From Aromatoleum petrolei (GTDB taxonomy: Bacteria > Pseudomonadota > Gammaproteobacteria > Burkholderiales > Rhodocyclaceae), in contig NZ_CP059560.1 of assembly GCF_017894385.1 (NCBI RefSeq), forward strand, positions 2,108,001 to 2,172,000: a stretch of DNA of 64,000 nt, given 5' to 3'. Below, in pieces: positions 8,005 to 16,399 of this stretch. The position numbers and the translations under genes were made by a program. The first letter of the stretch is position 1. Each line of letters starts with the position of its first letter. The notes beneath the pieces were generated by a model that was not told where the DNA came from, did not search any database, and saw nothing but the letters and a program-made list of their open reading frames with translations.

Positions 8005-9926
8005 TCGATACCTGGGGCGTGCGGGCGCGGGTGATGCTGGTGGCGGTGCTGCCGATGCTGGTGCTTGCCATCGTGCTGACTGCCTTCTACACGCGTTCGC
8101 GGGTCGCGGACCACGAGGAGGCCTACCATGCTCGGGGGCAGGCATTTGCACGCCAGCTTGCGGCCGCGAGCGAGTACGCATTGTTCTCGGGCAACCGCGA
8201 GACCCTTCATCGACTGGCTTCGGCGATGCTCGCCGAGGACGACGTGACGGGCGTACTGATCGTCGATCGCGGCGGCGAGGCGCTGGCACGCAGCGGCTAT
8301 CTGGACAACTCGCTGCCGATACTCTCCCAGTTGGCGCCTTCGCGACGCCTGTTCGACACGCCGCAGACGCTGCGCATCATCGAACCGGTTGTTCCGAGCA
8401 CGCTCGACCTTGACGACGATCTCTCCGGACAGACGCCCGGCGCCGGACCGGTGGCTGCACCGCCACCGATGCTGGGGGCGGTGATCGTCGACATGTCGCG
8501 CAGCCGCCTGGACGACCGCCAGCGCGAACTGCTGCTGACGGGGAGCATCGTGATCGTGCTGGTGCTCCTGGGCAGCATGATGCTGGCCAACTACATGAGC
8601 CGGGGCGTGACTGGCCCGATCCGCCAGGTCGCGGTGACAGTGGAGCGCATCGGCAGGGGGCAGTTCTCCGCTCGCGTCCCGCCCGTGGGCGGCGGCACGC
8701 TGCGCACGCTCACCGATGGGGTGAACCAGATGGCGGCCCAGCTCGCGAGCGCACACGACGACATGAGCCGCCAGATCGCCGAGGCGACGGCCGAGCTGCG
8801 CGAGAGCAAGGACCAGGCGGAACGCGCGACCCTGTCGAAATCGCGCTTCCTCGCGGCGGCCAGCCACGACTTGCGCCAACCGATGCACGCACTGGGGCTC
8901 TTCATCGCGGAGCTGGCACAGCACGACCATGCGCCCGACGTGCAGCGGCTCGTCGAGCGCATCGCCGCGTCGGCCGCGGCAATGGAGAATCTGCTAGACA
9001 GCCTCCTCGACATCTCGCGCCTCGACGCGGATGTGGTGAAACCGAACGTGCGCGCCTTCCCCCTGCAACCCCTGCTCGACCGCATCGCTGCCGACGAGCG
9101 TCCCGGCGCGGACGCCCGCGACCTGGAGCTGAAGGCGCGGCCCACCGACGCGTGGATCAGCAGCGACCCCGTGCTGTTCGAGCGTATCCTCAGCAATCTC
9201 GTCAGCAACGCCGTGCGCTATACGCGCAAGGGGCGCGTGCTGGTGGCCTGTCGTCGACGCGGCGACCGGCTGCGCATCGAGGTGCGCGACAACGGCGTCG
9301 GCATCCCCGCAGAATTCCAGGAGACGATCTTCCAGGAGTTCGTACAATTGCATAACCCCGAACGCTCCCGCGACAAGGGCCTGGGTCTCGGCCTGCCCAT
9401 CGTGCGACGTCTGACCGAATTGCTCCACCATCACCTGACGCTGCGTTCCAGCCCTGGCCGGGGCTCGGTGTTCGCGGTGGAAGTCCCTCTCGCCAAGCCC
9501 GAAGCCTCCACCGCCGGGGCCGAGAGCGAGCGCATGCCCGGCGACCTGGGCGGGCTGCACGTGGCGCTGGTGGATGACGACCCGCTGGCGCGCGGCAGCA
9601 TGCAGAGCCTGCTCACATCCTGGGGCTGCAAGGTTGCGGCGGCGGGCGACGCGGAATCGCTGGTCGACCAGTTGAACCGCGACGGGACCGTCCCGGAACT
9701 GATCATCAGCGACTTCCGACTCGATGGGGGTTTCAACGGCATCGACGTGATCCGCAGCCTGCGCGCGTGGACGGCCGCAGACATCCCGGCGGTGCTGGTG
9801 ACGGGCGATACGGGGCCCGACACGTTGCGTCAGGCGCAGGAGGAAGGCCTGCCGCTGCTGCACAAGCCGGTGCGTCCCGCACGCTTGCGGGCGCTGCTCA
9901 ATCGCTTGCCCGGACGCAACGACTAG
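8001..9926 (+). CDS. Hybrid sensor histidine kinase/response regulator
   Basis: A 641-residue inner-membrane kinase starting with GTG inside the stop of the previous gene (GTGA overlap). Segments in order: TM1 (about residues 12-30), periplasmic sensor region to about 175, TM2 (SIVIVLVLLGSMMLANYM), HAMP, dimerisation helix with H289 in AAASHDLRQPMHAL, a HATPase domain (N box NLVSNAVRY, G boxes DNGVGIP and GLGLGLPIV), and a C-terminal receiver with phosphoacceptor D571 (IISDFRLDGG). It lacks a DNA-binding domain, so output probably passes to a separate regulator, most simply the divergent NarL-type protein at 6119-6721. Translational coupling to the binding protein suggests that protein presents the ligand. 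Confidence 0.92.
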   Translation: MIDTWGVRARVMLVAVLPMLVLAIVLTAFYTRSRVADHEEAYHARGQAFARQLAAASEYALFSGNRETLHRLASAMLAEDDVTGVLIVDRGGEALARSGYLDNSLPILSQLAPSRRLFDTPQTLRIIEPVVPSTLDLDDDLSGQTPGAGPVAAPPPMLGAVIVDMSRSRLDDRQRELLLTGSIVIVLVLLGSMMLANYMSRGVTGPIRQVAVTVERIGRGQFSARVPPVGGGTLRTLTDGVNQMAAQLASAHDDMSRQIAEATAELRESKDQAERATLSKSRFLAAASHDLRQPMHALGLFIAELAQHDHAPDVQRLVERIAASAAAMENLLDSLLDISRLDADVVKPNVRAFPLQPLLDRIAADERPGADARDLELKARPTDAWISSDPVLFERILSNLVSNAVRYTRKGRVLVACRRRGDRLRIEVRDNGVGIPAEFQETIFQEFVQLHNPERSRDKGLGLGLPIVRRLTELLHHHLTLRSSPGRGSVFAVEVPLAKPEASTAGAESERMPGDLGGLHVALVDDDPLARGSMQSLLTSWGCKVAAAGDAESLVDQLNRDGTVPELIISDFRLDGGFNGIDVIRSLRAWTAADIPAVLVTGDTGPDTLRQAQEEGLPLLHKPVRPARLRALLNRLPGRND

Positions 9927-10010
9927 GTTCGCAGGAGTCCGATCAGCGCTCGTCCCGTCGAGAAGCGGGAGGAGTAATATGAAAACGTATTCATCTGAGG
10001 GGAGAGAGGC

Positions 10011-10451
10011 ATGGCGAATGACAACTCGGCGAAGGATCCGCTCGAATTCGTGCGCGGCATGTGGAACAACATGGGTTTCTCCCTGCCCGGCATGATCACG
10101 CCGACGCTGGATGTGGGCGAGTTGGACAAGCGCATCGCCGACCTGAAGGCGGTGGAGAACTGGCTCAAGATGAACCTGAGCATGCTGCAGATGACCACCC
10201 AGGGCCTGGAAGTGCAGCGTGCGGCGATTGCCGCGGTGCAGGCGATGAGCCAGCAGACACGCGAGTCGGGCGCTCAGGGGCCGGGTGAAGCGCAGCCCAA
10301 CCCCTTCGCTTCTGCTGCGATGTGGCCGTGGGCGGCGATGACTGGGGCCTCGGCCGGTGGCACGCCGGCAGGCGCGGCGAACCCCGCCTCGGCCGCAGCC
10401 GGCGGCGTTTCGGGACACGGTGCGCGCAAGTCCGCGGCAGAGAAGAAATAA
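10011..10451 (+). CDS. phaM: PhaM-family polyhydroxyalkanoate granule regulatory protein
   Basis: A 146-residue protein of the PhaM family. PhaM activates PHA synthase and ties granules to the nucleoid in Cupriavidus and relatives. The conserved N-terminal half is visible (FVRGMWNNMGFSLPGM, GELDKRIADLKAVENWLKMN, LEVQRAAIAA). The second half is low-complexity, rich in alanine, glycine and proline, and ends in a short basic tail (GARKSAAEKK). The DNA-binding tail is shorter than the AAKP-repeat tail of the Cupriavidus protein. A GGGGAGAGAG stretch just before the ATG is the ribosome site. It implies that the host makes PHA; no PHA synthase gene lies in the window. Confidence 0.88.
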   Translation: MANDNSAKDPLEFVRGMWNNMGFSLPGMITPTLDVGELDKRIADLKAVENWLKMNLSMLQMTTQGLEVQRAAIAAVQAMSQQTRESGAQGPGEAQPNPFASAAMWPWAAMTGASAGGTPAGAANPASAAAGGVSGHGARKSAAEKK

Positions 10452-10503
10452 GGCGCCCCGGGGGCCGGCGTGCCAGCGCCGCCCTCGGAAACTGCGCCGC
10501 CCG

Positions 10504-11394
10504 TCACAGGAGGTGCAGCCACAGGGTCAGCGAGGGAACGGCGAGGAGCGTCGTCGCCGAGATCAGCCACGCGACGCCGGCACCGTCGCCCCCCATGCGC
10601 ATCGCAAGAATATAGGCGGAACTCGCGCTCGGCAGCGCCGCGAACAGCACCAGCATATCGAAGGCGACGCCTTCCACCCCCAGCACACGTCCGATCTGCC
10701 AGGCCAGCGCAGGCAGGAACAGCAATTTGACCGCGATGATCCACGCGGAGCCGGTCCAGCGCCCGCCCACCATCGCCCAGCGCAATGCGGCACCGACCGC
10801 GAGCAGGCCCAGCGCCACCGCGGCATCGCCGAGGCGCTTGAGGAAGGACGTCAGCGGAGCGGGCAGGTCGATGCCGGCGAGGTTGAACAGCAGGCCGGCG
10901 AGCGTCGCGAGGACCAGCGGGTTGCGCGACAGTTCGCGCAGCAGGCTGCCCTGGCCGTGGCGGGCGAGCATGCCGACCGCCATCACGTTCGCGAAAGGCA
11001 CCATCGCGCCGCACAGGCCGCCCATCAGAGCGATGCCCGCGGCACCGTGCAGCTTGCCGGCAATCGCGATGCCGATGTAGGTGTTGAAGCGATAGGCGCA
11101 CTGCAGGCGCGACGCGAACCCCATCGCGTCGAGCCCCATCAGGCCGCGCCCGAGCCAGCCGAGGACGAAACCGGCGACCATCGTGCCAAGCCCTGCGAGG
11201 AAGAGCGGCAGCGCACGGCCCGGGTCGATTTCGGCACTCGCGAGCGCGTTGAACAGCAGCGCGGGGAACAGCACGAAGTAGACCAGCTTCTCGACACCGG
11301 TCCAGAAGCCCTCAACCTCGACGAGGTGGCGGCGCAGGACCGCGCCGAGAAGGATCAGCGAGAAGTCGGGGAGGAGCAGGAGCAGGCTTTGCAT
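10504..11394 (-). CDS. AEC-family permease (auxin efflux carrier type)
   Basis: A 296-residue integral membrane protein with about ten hydrophobic segments arranged as two five-helix halves, characteristic of the AEC family (LLLLLPDFSLILLGAVLRR at the N terminus, EGFWTGVEKLVYFVLFPALL next). Bacterial members export or take up carboxylates such as malate or malonate. It is the last gene of the long leftward run that begins at 21261, 64 bases behind the CoA transferase. It may therefore move the acid handled by that pathway, which is an inference from position. Confidence 0.87.
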   Translation of the reverse strand: MQSLLLLLPDFSLILLGAVLRRHLVEVEGFWTGVEKLVYFVLFPALLFNALASAEIDPGRALPLFLAGLGTMVAGFVLGWLGRGLMGLDAMGFASRLQCAYRFNTYIGIAIAGKLHGAAGIALMGGLCGAMVPFANVMAVGMLARHGQGSLLRELSRNPLVLATLAGLLFNLAGIDLPAPLTSFLKRLGDAAVALGLLAVGAALRWAMVGGRWTGSAWIIAVKLLFLPALAWQIGRVLGVEGVAFDMLVLFAALPSASSAYILAMRMGGDGAGVAWLISATTLLAVPSLTLWLHLL

Positions 11395-11458
11395 CGGCGA
11401 AGCTTAACCTGCCCCGGACACCCTCGCGACTGCGGCTTCCACTCCTTGCCGAAAATGC

Positions 11459-12625
11459 TCAGATGACGCCGGCAGCGCGCAGGCGCGCGATTTCCGCGGC
11501 GTTGAGCCCGAGCGATTCCAGCACCGCATCGCTGTCCGCGCCGGCCGGCGGCGCGGGCGCAAACGGCCCGGGCTCGAAGCCGGACAGGCGCACGGGCGGG
11601 CCGAACTGGCGCACGCCGTCGACTTCGGTGACCATGCCCCGCGCGCGCAGCTGCGGGTTGTCGAGGCTTTCCTCGAGGCGCAGGATGGGCGTCACGCAGC
11701 AGTCCACACTGTCGAAGAGCGCCGTCCATTCGGCCTGGGTGCGGCTGCGGAAGATCGCCGCGACCTCGCCACGGGCGCGGGCGCCCTCTTCGCCCATCGC
11801 GAGATGCGCGGCCTTGAGGTCCGGCCGGCCGAGCGTGTCGCACACGAGATGCCAGAACTTCTCCTCCAGCGAACCGACCGCCATGTGGCGCCCGTCGGCG
11901 GTCTCATATACGCCATAGCACGGCACGCCTCCGGTCAGGAGGTCCTCGCCGCGCGGTTTCACGCCGCCATGCGCGAGCACTTCGGCGAGCGGGAAGATCG
12001 CGTGCGCCAGCGCCGCATCGGTCATCGCTACGTCGACATGCCGTCCTTGCCCGCTCGCGCGTGCGTCGAGCACCGCGACGAGCAGACCGAACAGCGCGGA
12101 CATCGTGCCGCCGAGGAGGTCGCCGATCTGCAGGTTGGAGAGCGCCGGCGCGCCGCCCGCGGTGCCGATCTGGTCGAGCACGCCGGCGTAGCCGATGTAG
12201 TTGATGTCGTGGCCGGCGCGCAGCGCGTAGGGGCCGGTCTGGCCGTAGCCGGAGATGCTGCACACGACGATCCTCGGATTGCGTTCGGTGAGCGCGTCGT
12301 AGCCGAGGCCCAGCTTGTCCATCACGCCCGGGCGGAAACCTTCGACGACGACGTCCGCGGTATCGACGAGGCGCAGGAACAGCTCGCGGCCTTCGGCATG
12401 CTTGAGATCGAGGCGCACGCTCTTCTTGCCGCGGTTGCACACCTGATAGAAGAAGCTGGTGTCACCGTTCATCGCGCCCATCGTGCGCGCGTAGTCGCCG
12501 GCACCGGTGTCCTCGACCTTGATGACCTCGGCGCCGTAGTCGGCAAGGTGCTGGGTCGCCAGGGGACCGGGAAGGAGGCGCGTGAGGTCGAGGACGCGCA
12601 GGTTCGCGAGGGGCTTGTGTCTCAT
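11459..12625 (-). CDS. CaiB/BaiF family (class III) CoA transferase
   Basis: A 388-residue class III CoA transferase. It has the family N terminus (PLANLRVLDLTRLLPGPLAT, QHLADYGAEVIKVE), the aspartate-bearing segment (KHAEGRELFLRLVDTADVVVEGFRPG) and SISGYGQTGPYALRAGHDINY. In its closest well-known relatives these enzymes move CoA between carboxylic acids such as carnitine, formate/oxalate or aromatic succinates, or act as alpha-methylacyl-CoA racemases. The DIN-Y-G-AGVLDQIG region is racemase-like, so an alpha-methylacyl-CoA racemase activity is an alternative. It lies between the PaaK-like ligase and the AEC permease in the leftward operon. Confidence 0.9.
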   Translation of the reverse strand: MRHKPLANLRVLDLTRLLPGPLATQHLADYGAEVIKVEDTGAGDYARTMGAMNGDTSFFYQVCNRGKKSVRLDLKHAEGRELFLRLVDTADVVVEGFRPGVMDKLGLGYDALTERNPRIVVCSISGYGQTGPYALRAGHDINYIGYAGVLDQIGTAGGAPALSNLQIGDLLGGTMSALFGLLVAVLDARASGQGRHVDVAMTDAALAHAIFPLAEVLAHGGVKPRGEDLLTGGVPCYGVYETADGRHMAVGSLEEKFWHLVCDTLGRPDLKAAHLAMGEEGARARGEVAAIFRSRTQAEWTALFDSVDCCVTPILRLEESLDNPQLRARGMVTEVDGVRQFGPPVRLSGFEPGPFAPAPPAGADSDAVLESLGLNAAEIARLRAAGVI

Positions 12626-12706
12626 GCTGTCGGTATCGGTTTGCTGGAAGCCGCAATTCTACCGCCCGCGGGGCGGGACGCCGCGGAACGCTGCGCGCGA
12701 ACGCCC

Positions 12707-13939
12707 TCAGTCGTACTTGCGCACGTCGTCGATGACCTTCCCGTCGTTGGCGAGGCTGCCGGGCGCGCAGAAGCTCACTTCCCCGCGCAGTTTGGTGAGT
12801 TCGCGGATGCTCGCTGCGATTGCGCCGGAGAGGGCCTCGCCGGGCTGCGCGGTCTCGCAGTGCAGGGTCATGCGGTCGTTCAGGTCCGGGTTGTCAACGA
12901 CGAGGCGCGCACGCACGATCTCGGGATGGCGTTTCGCGACCGCCGCGATCTGGCCGGGATGCACGAACATGCCCTTGACCTTGGTCGTCTGGTCCGCACG
13001 CCCCATCCAGCCCCTGATGCGCACGTTGGTGCGGCCGCAGGGCGAAGCGCCGGGCATCACCGCCGAGAGGTCGCCGGTACCGAAGCGGATCAGCGGATAG
13101 TCGGGATTGAAGGTCGTCACGACGACCTCCCCGACCTCGCCAGGCGCCACGGGGTCGCCGGTGCCAGGACGCACGATCTCGAGGATGACGTCCTCGTCGA
13201 GCACCATGCCCTCGCGAGCGGGGGTCTCGTAGGCGATGAGCCCGATGTCGGCGGTCGCGTAGGCCTGGTAGGCGGCGATGCCGCATGTCGCAAACGCATC
13301 GCGCAAGGCGGTCGGAAAGGCTTCGCCGGAGACGAAAGCCTTGGTGAAGCTGTGCGCGATGCCCATCTCCTCGGCCTTGTCGAGGATGATGCGCAGGAAG
13401 GACGGCGTACCGACGTAGACGTTGGGCTTCAGGTCGGCGAGGGCGGCGACCTGCTGCTCGGTCTGGCCCACACCGGCGGGGAAGACGGTGCAGCCCAGCG
13501 CGTGCGCGGCGGTCTCCATCATCGAGCCAGCCGGAGTGAAGTGGTAGGAGAAGGTGTTGTGGACGAGATCGCCGGCGCGGAAGCCGGCGGCGTGGAAGGC
13601 GCGCGCGAGGCGGTAGTAGTCGGGCCGTGCGCTCTCCGGTTCATAGAGCGGCCCCGGCGAGGCGAAGACGCGGCGGCAATCCGCACCCCAGCGCGTCGCG
13701 GCGAAACCGCCGAAGGGGCGCGCGGCCTTCTGGTGCTCGAGGAGCTCCGACTTGCGCGTAACCGGCAGGCGGGCGAGTGCCTCGCGGCTCGTGATCGTGG
13801 CCGGATCGACGCCTTCCAGCAGGCCCGCGAAGGCCGGCGCGTTCGCCTGCGCATGGGCGATCTGGGCCGGCAGGCGGGCCATCAGGCCCCGCTCGCGCTC
13901 GGCGGGGTCTCGGGTTTCTCTGGCGTCGTAGTAGGTCAT
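12707..13939 (-). CDS. Phenylacetate-CoA ligase-like adenylate-forming enzyme
   Basis: A 410-residue member of the PaaK branch of the ANL superfamily. Recognisable parts are LARLPVTRKSELLEHQ near residue 58, the acyl-adenylate region AYATADIGLIAYETP, the hinge region LIRFGTGDLSAVMPG, and a C-terminal GKVIDDVRKYD that retains a lysine in the catalytic position. The phosphate-binding loop usually written SSGTTG is replaced by ASPGPLYEPES, so classical ATP-dependent ligase chemistry is not assured. It follows livF by 116 bases in the leftward catabolic run and probably activates, or once activated, the imported acid. The substrate is unknown. Confidence 0.78.
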   Translation of the reverse strand: MTYYDARETRDPAERERGLMARLPAQIAHAQANAPAFAGLLEGVDPATITSREALARLPVTRKSELLEHQKAARPFGGFAATRWGADCRRVFASPGPLYEPESARPDYYRLARAFHAAGFRAGDLVHNTFSYHFTPAGSMMETAAHALGCTVFPAGVGQTEQQVAALADLKPNVYVGTPSFLRIILDKAEEMGIAHSFTKAFVSGEAFPTALRDAFATCGIAAYQAYATADIGLIAYETPAREGMVLDEDVILEIVRPGTGDPVAPGEVGEVVVTTFNPDYPLIRFGTGDLSAVMPGASPCGRTNVRIRGWMGRADQTTKVKGMFVHPGQIAAVAKRHPEIVRARLVVDNPDLNDRMTLHCETAQPGEALSGAIAASIRELTKLRGEVSFCAPGSLANDGKVIDDVRKYD

Positions 13940-14055
13940 CGCTTGATCCTAGGTGCAATACAGGGCCAACCGGGCGATCAGGTTGTTGTTTGATGCGGCA
14001 CAGGGGACAGCCCCCTGCCGGGGCGCGCGCCGCGCCGCGCCGCGATCGCCCGTCG

Positions 14056-14865
14056 TCAGGACAGCCAGCGCTTCCTGCGGCGATAATGCTTCACGTCGCG
14101 GAAGCTCTTGCGGCCCTCGCCCGAGATGCCGAGGTAGAACTCCTTGACGTCCTCGTTATCGGCCAGGCTCTTCGCCTCGCCTTCCATCACGATGCGGCCG
14201 TTCTCGACGATGTAGCCGAAATCCGAATAGCGCAACGCGACCATGGTGTTCTGTTCGGCGAGCAGGAAGCTCACCTTTTCCTTCACGTTGAGGTCCTTCA
14301 CGATCTCGAACACCTCCTCGACGATCTGCGGCGCGAGCCCCATCGAGGGCTCGTCGAGCAGGACCATGCGCGGGTTCGACATCAGCGCGCGGCCGATCGC
14401 GCACATCTGCTGCTCGCCGCCCGAGGTGTAGGCGGCCTGGCTGGTGCGCCGCGTCTTCAGACGCGGGAAGTAGGTATAGACCTTGTCGAGATTGGCAGCG
14501 ATCTCGCCCTTGTCCTTGCGCGTGTAGGAACCCGCGAGCAGGTTTTCCTCGATCGTCAGGTGGGCGAAGCAGTGGCGCCCTTCCATCACCTGCACGACGC
14601 CCCGGCGCACCAGCTCGGACGGCGACAGGCTCTCCACGCGCTCGCCCTTGAGCTCGATCGTGCCCTTGGTGACTTCGCCGCGCTCACCCTTGAGCAGGTT
14701 TGACACCGCGCGCAGCGTCGTCGTCTTGCCCGCGCCGTTGCCGCCGAGAATCGCGACGATGCGGCCTTCGGGGACCTGCAGCGACACGCCCTTGAGCACC
14801 AGCGCGACGTGGTTGTAGATCACCTCGATGCCATTCACATTGAGGAGAAGGTTCGACGTATCCAT
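14056..14865 (-). CDS. livF: Branched-chain-type ABC importer ATPase (LivF family)
   Basis: A 269-residue ABC ATPase. Walker A is GGNGAGKTT, the signature is SGGEQQM, and Walker B is MVLLDEPSMGLAP. The start MDTSNLLLNVNGIEVIYN at 14865 matches LivF proteins. The upstream 35 residues of open frame are not conserved. A basic C-terminal tail of about 25 residues (SFRDVKHYRRRKRWLS) extends beyond the usual 235-240 residues. It works with livG, livH, livM and livK upstream in the same operon and energises uptake of an organic acid or amino acid. The presence of acyl-CoA ligases at both ends of the operon suggests a carboxylate rather than an amino acid. Confidence 0.92.
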   Translation of the reverse strand: MDTSNLLLNVNGIEVIYNHVALVLKGVSLQVPEGRIVAILGGNGAGKTTTLRAVSNLLKGERGEVTKGTIELKGERVESLSPSELVRRGVVQVMEGRHCFAHLTIEENLLAGSYTRKDKGEIAANLDKVYTYFPRLKTRRTSQAAYTSGGEQQMCAIGRALMSNPRMVLLDEPSMGLAPQIVEEVFEIVKDLNVKEKVSFLLAEQNTMVALRYSDFGYIVENGRIVMEGEAKSLADNEDVKEFYLGISGEGRKSFRDVKHYRRRKRWLS

Positions 14866-14892
14866 CGGTTCATCCGGTAAGTCGTGTTCGCT

Positions 14893-14916
14893 CCGGCCAT
14901 GCCCAGGCATGGCCGG
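14893..14916. repeat. Perfect inverted repeat (hairpin) between livK and livF
   Basis: Two 11-base arms, CCGGCCATGCC and GGCATGGCCGG, are separated by two bases and give about ten stable GC-rich pairs. It sits after the livK stop and before the livF start in the leftward transcript, with no T-run, so it is not a typical terminator. Hairpins at this position often protect the 3' end of mRNA for an abundant binding protein. Confidence 0.6.
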
Positions 14917-14979
14917 TTGCGCGGAAATTCCGCGTGCGGCAGCCGGCACGAACCGGACCGCCACACGCACCAGCGACGA

Positions 14980-16305
14980 TCAGGCGTTGCAGTCGCTCGC
15001 GTCGCGCCGCTTGAGCTGCTTGTCGGCGGCGTACTTGTCCGCGGCCTCCTTCACGAGCGGGTCGATGACGCTCTTGTCGGCCTCGTACCAGTCGGGCTGC
15101 ATCTTCCAGGTCGTCCCGTCCCAGCTATGCACGCGGACCGCGGTCGAGCCCATGTGGTCGGTGCAGGTCGTCTTGATCGGGCGGATCAGGCCGGGCAGGC
15201 CCAGCTCGGCGATGCGCTTCTCGTCGACGTTGAGGTTCTCCAGGCCCCAACGCACCTGCTCGCCGGTCATGACCTTGCCCTTGCCGAACTTCTCCTGCGC
15301 GGTGCGCACGGCCTCGACGGCGAGCATCTGGATGATCAGGCCGCGCATGTAGAGCACCGAACCAACTTCGTCGCGCGGACCGCTGCCCTGGCCACCGTCA
15401 TGCACCTTCTTGAGGATGTCCTTGATCAGCGGAGAATCCGTGCCGTGCGGGTTGAGCGCAAGCGCGCTGTAGCCCTTGGCGTTCGCGCCGACGTCCTTGA
15501 CGTCCGGCTCGGCACCCGACCACCACACGCCGAAGAGTTTCTCGCGGGGGTAACCGGTCGCGACGGCTTCCTTCAGCGCGGTCGAGTTCATCACGCCCCA
15601 GCCCCACAGCAGCGTGTAGTCCGGGCGCTGCTGGCGCACCTGCAGCCAGGTCGCCTTCTGCTCGACGCCGGGCGCCGTGACGGGCAGCAGCACGAGCTCG
15701 AAACCGTGCATCTGTGCCCGCTTCTGCAGCAGCGGGATGGGCTCCTTGCCGAAAGGCGAGTCGTGATACACGAGCGCGATCTTCTTGCCCTTGAGCTTGT
15801 CGAGCCCGCCTTCCTTCTTGCCCAGGTGCTGGATCAGCGCATCGGCCGCGGTCCAGTAGCTGCCCATCAGCGGGAAGTTCCACTTGAACACGCCGCCGTC
15901 CTGCGACGCGGCCAGGCCGTAGCCGAGCGTGATGAGGGGAATCTTGTCGACCGGCGCCTTGTCGGTGAGCGCAAAGGTGATGCCGGTCGCCTGCGGATCG
16001 ATCACCGTAGACTTCTTGCTCTTCAGGCGCTCGTAACATTCCACGCCCTTGTCGGTCGCGTAACCGGTTTCGCATTCCTCCCAGGCGATCTTGACGCCGT
16101 TGATGCCGCCGGTGGCATTGACGTACTTGACGTAGTCCTGCTTGCCGTTCGCCCAGGGCGTGCCGTTCGGCGCGTAGGCGCCGGTGCGATAAACGAGCAG
16201 CGGGAAGAACTGCTCGTTGGCCTGCTGTGCCGCCGCCGGGGCGGACAGGGTGCCGGTACCGAATGCCGCCAGTGCTGCGACGAGCGCGATCGCCTTGCTT
16301 TTCAT
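14980..16305 (-). CDS. livK: ABC importer periplasmic substrate-binding protein (LivK family)
   Basis: A 441-residue exported binding protein with a classic signal peptide (MKSKAIALVAALAAFGTGTL, cut near AAAQ-QA) and a type I periplasmic-binding (Peripla_BP_6) fold: WANGKQDYVKYVNATGGING, KIALVYHDSPFGKEP and DYTLLWGWGVMNSTALKEAV. It is longer than amino-acid LivK proteins (about 370 residues), which fits the subgroup found near aromatic and fatty-acid catabolic genes. A very strong GGAGGAGG ribosome site precedes the ATG. The ligand cannot be read from the sequence. Confidence 0.92.
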   Translation of the reverse strand: MKSKAIALVAALAAFGTGTLSAPAAAQQANEQFFPLLVYRTGAYAPNGTPWANGKQDYVKYVNATGGINGVKIAWEECETGYATDKGVECYERLKSKKSTVIDPQATGITFALTDKAPVDKIPLITLGYGLAASQDGGVFKWNFPLMGSYWTAADALIQHLGKKEGGLDKLKGKKIALVYHDSPFGKEPIPLLQKRAQMHGFELVLLPVTAPGVEQKATWLQVRQQRPDYTLLWGWGVMNSTALKEAVATGYPREKLFGVWWSGAEPDVKDVGANAKGYSALALNPHGTDSPLIKDILKKVHDGGQGSGPRDEVGSVLYMRGLIIQMLAVEAVRTAQEKFGKGKVMTGEQVRWGLENLNVDEKRIAELGLPGLIRPIKTTCTDHMGSTAVRVHSWDGTTWKMQPDWYEADKSVIDPLVKEAADKYAADKQLKRRDASDCNA

Positions 16306-16399
16306 TGTGTCTCCTCCTCCATTTTGGATGGCACTTGCGGCGTGCCTGCCGTTCTTCTCTTGCCGAACTACTACTATCTTGAACCCGGCCCCAAGCGCA

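Noticed and set aside
14002..14018. CAGGGG/CCCCTG inverted repeat after livF as a terminator
   Set aside because: It has only six pairs and no T-run in the leftward direction, so it is too weak to call.
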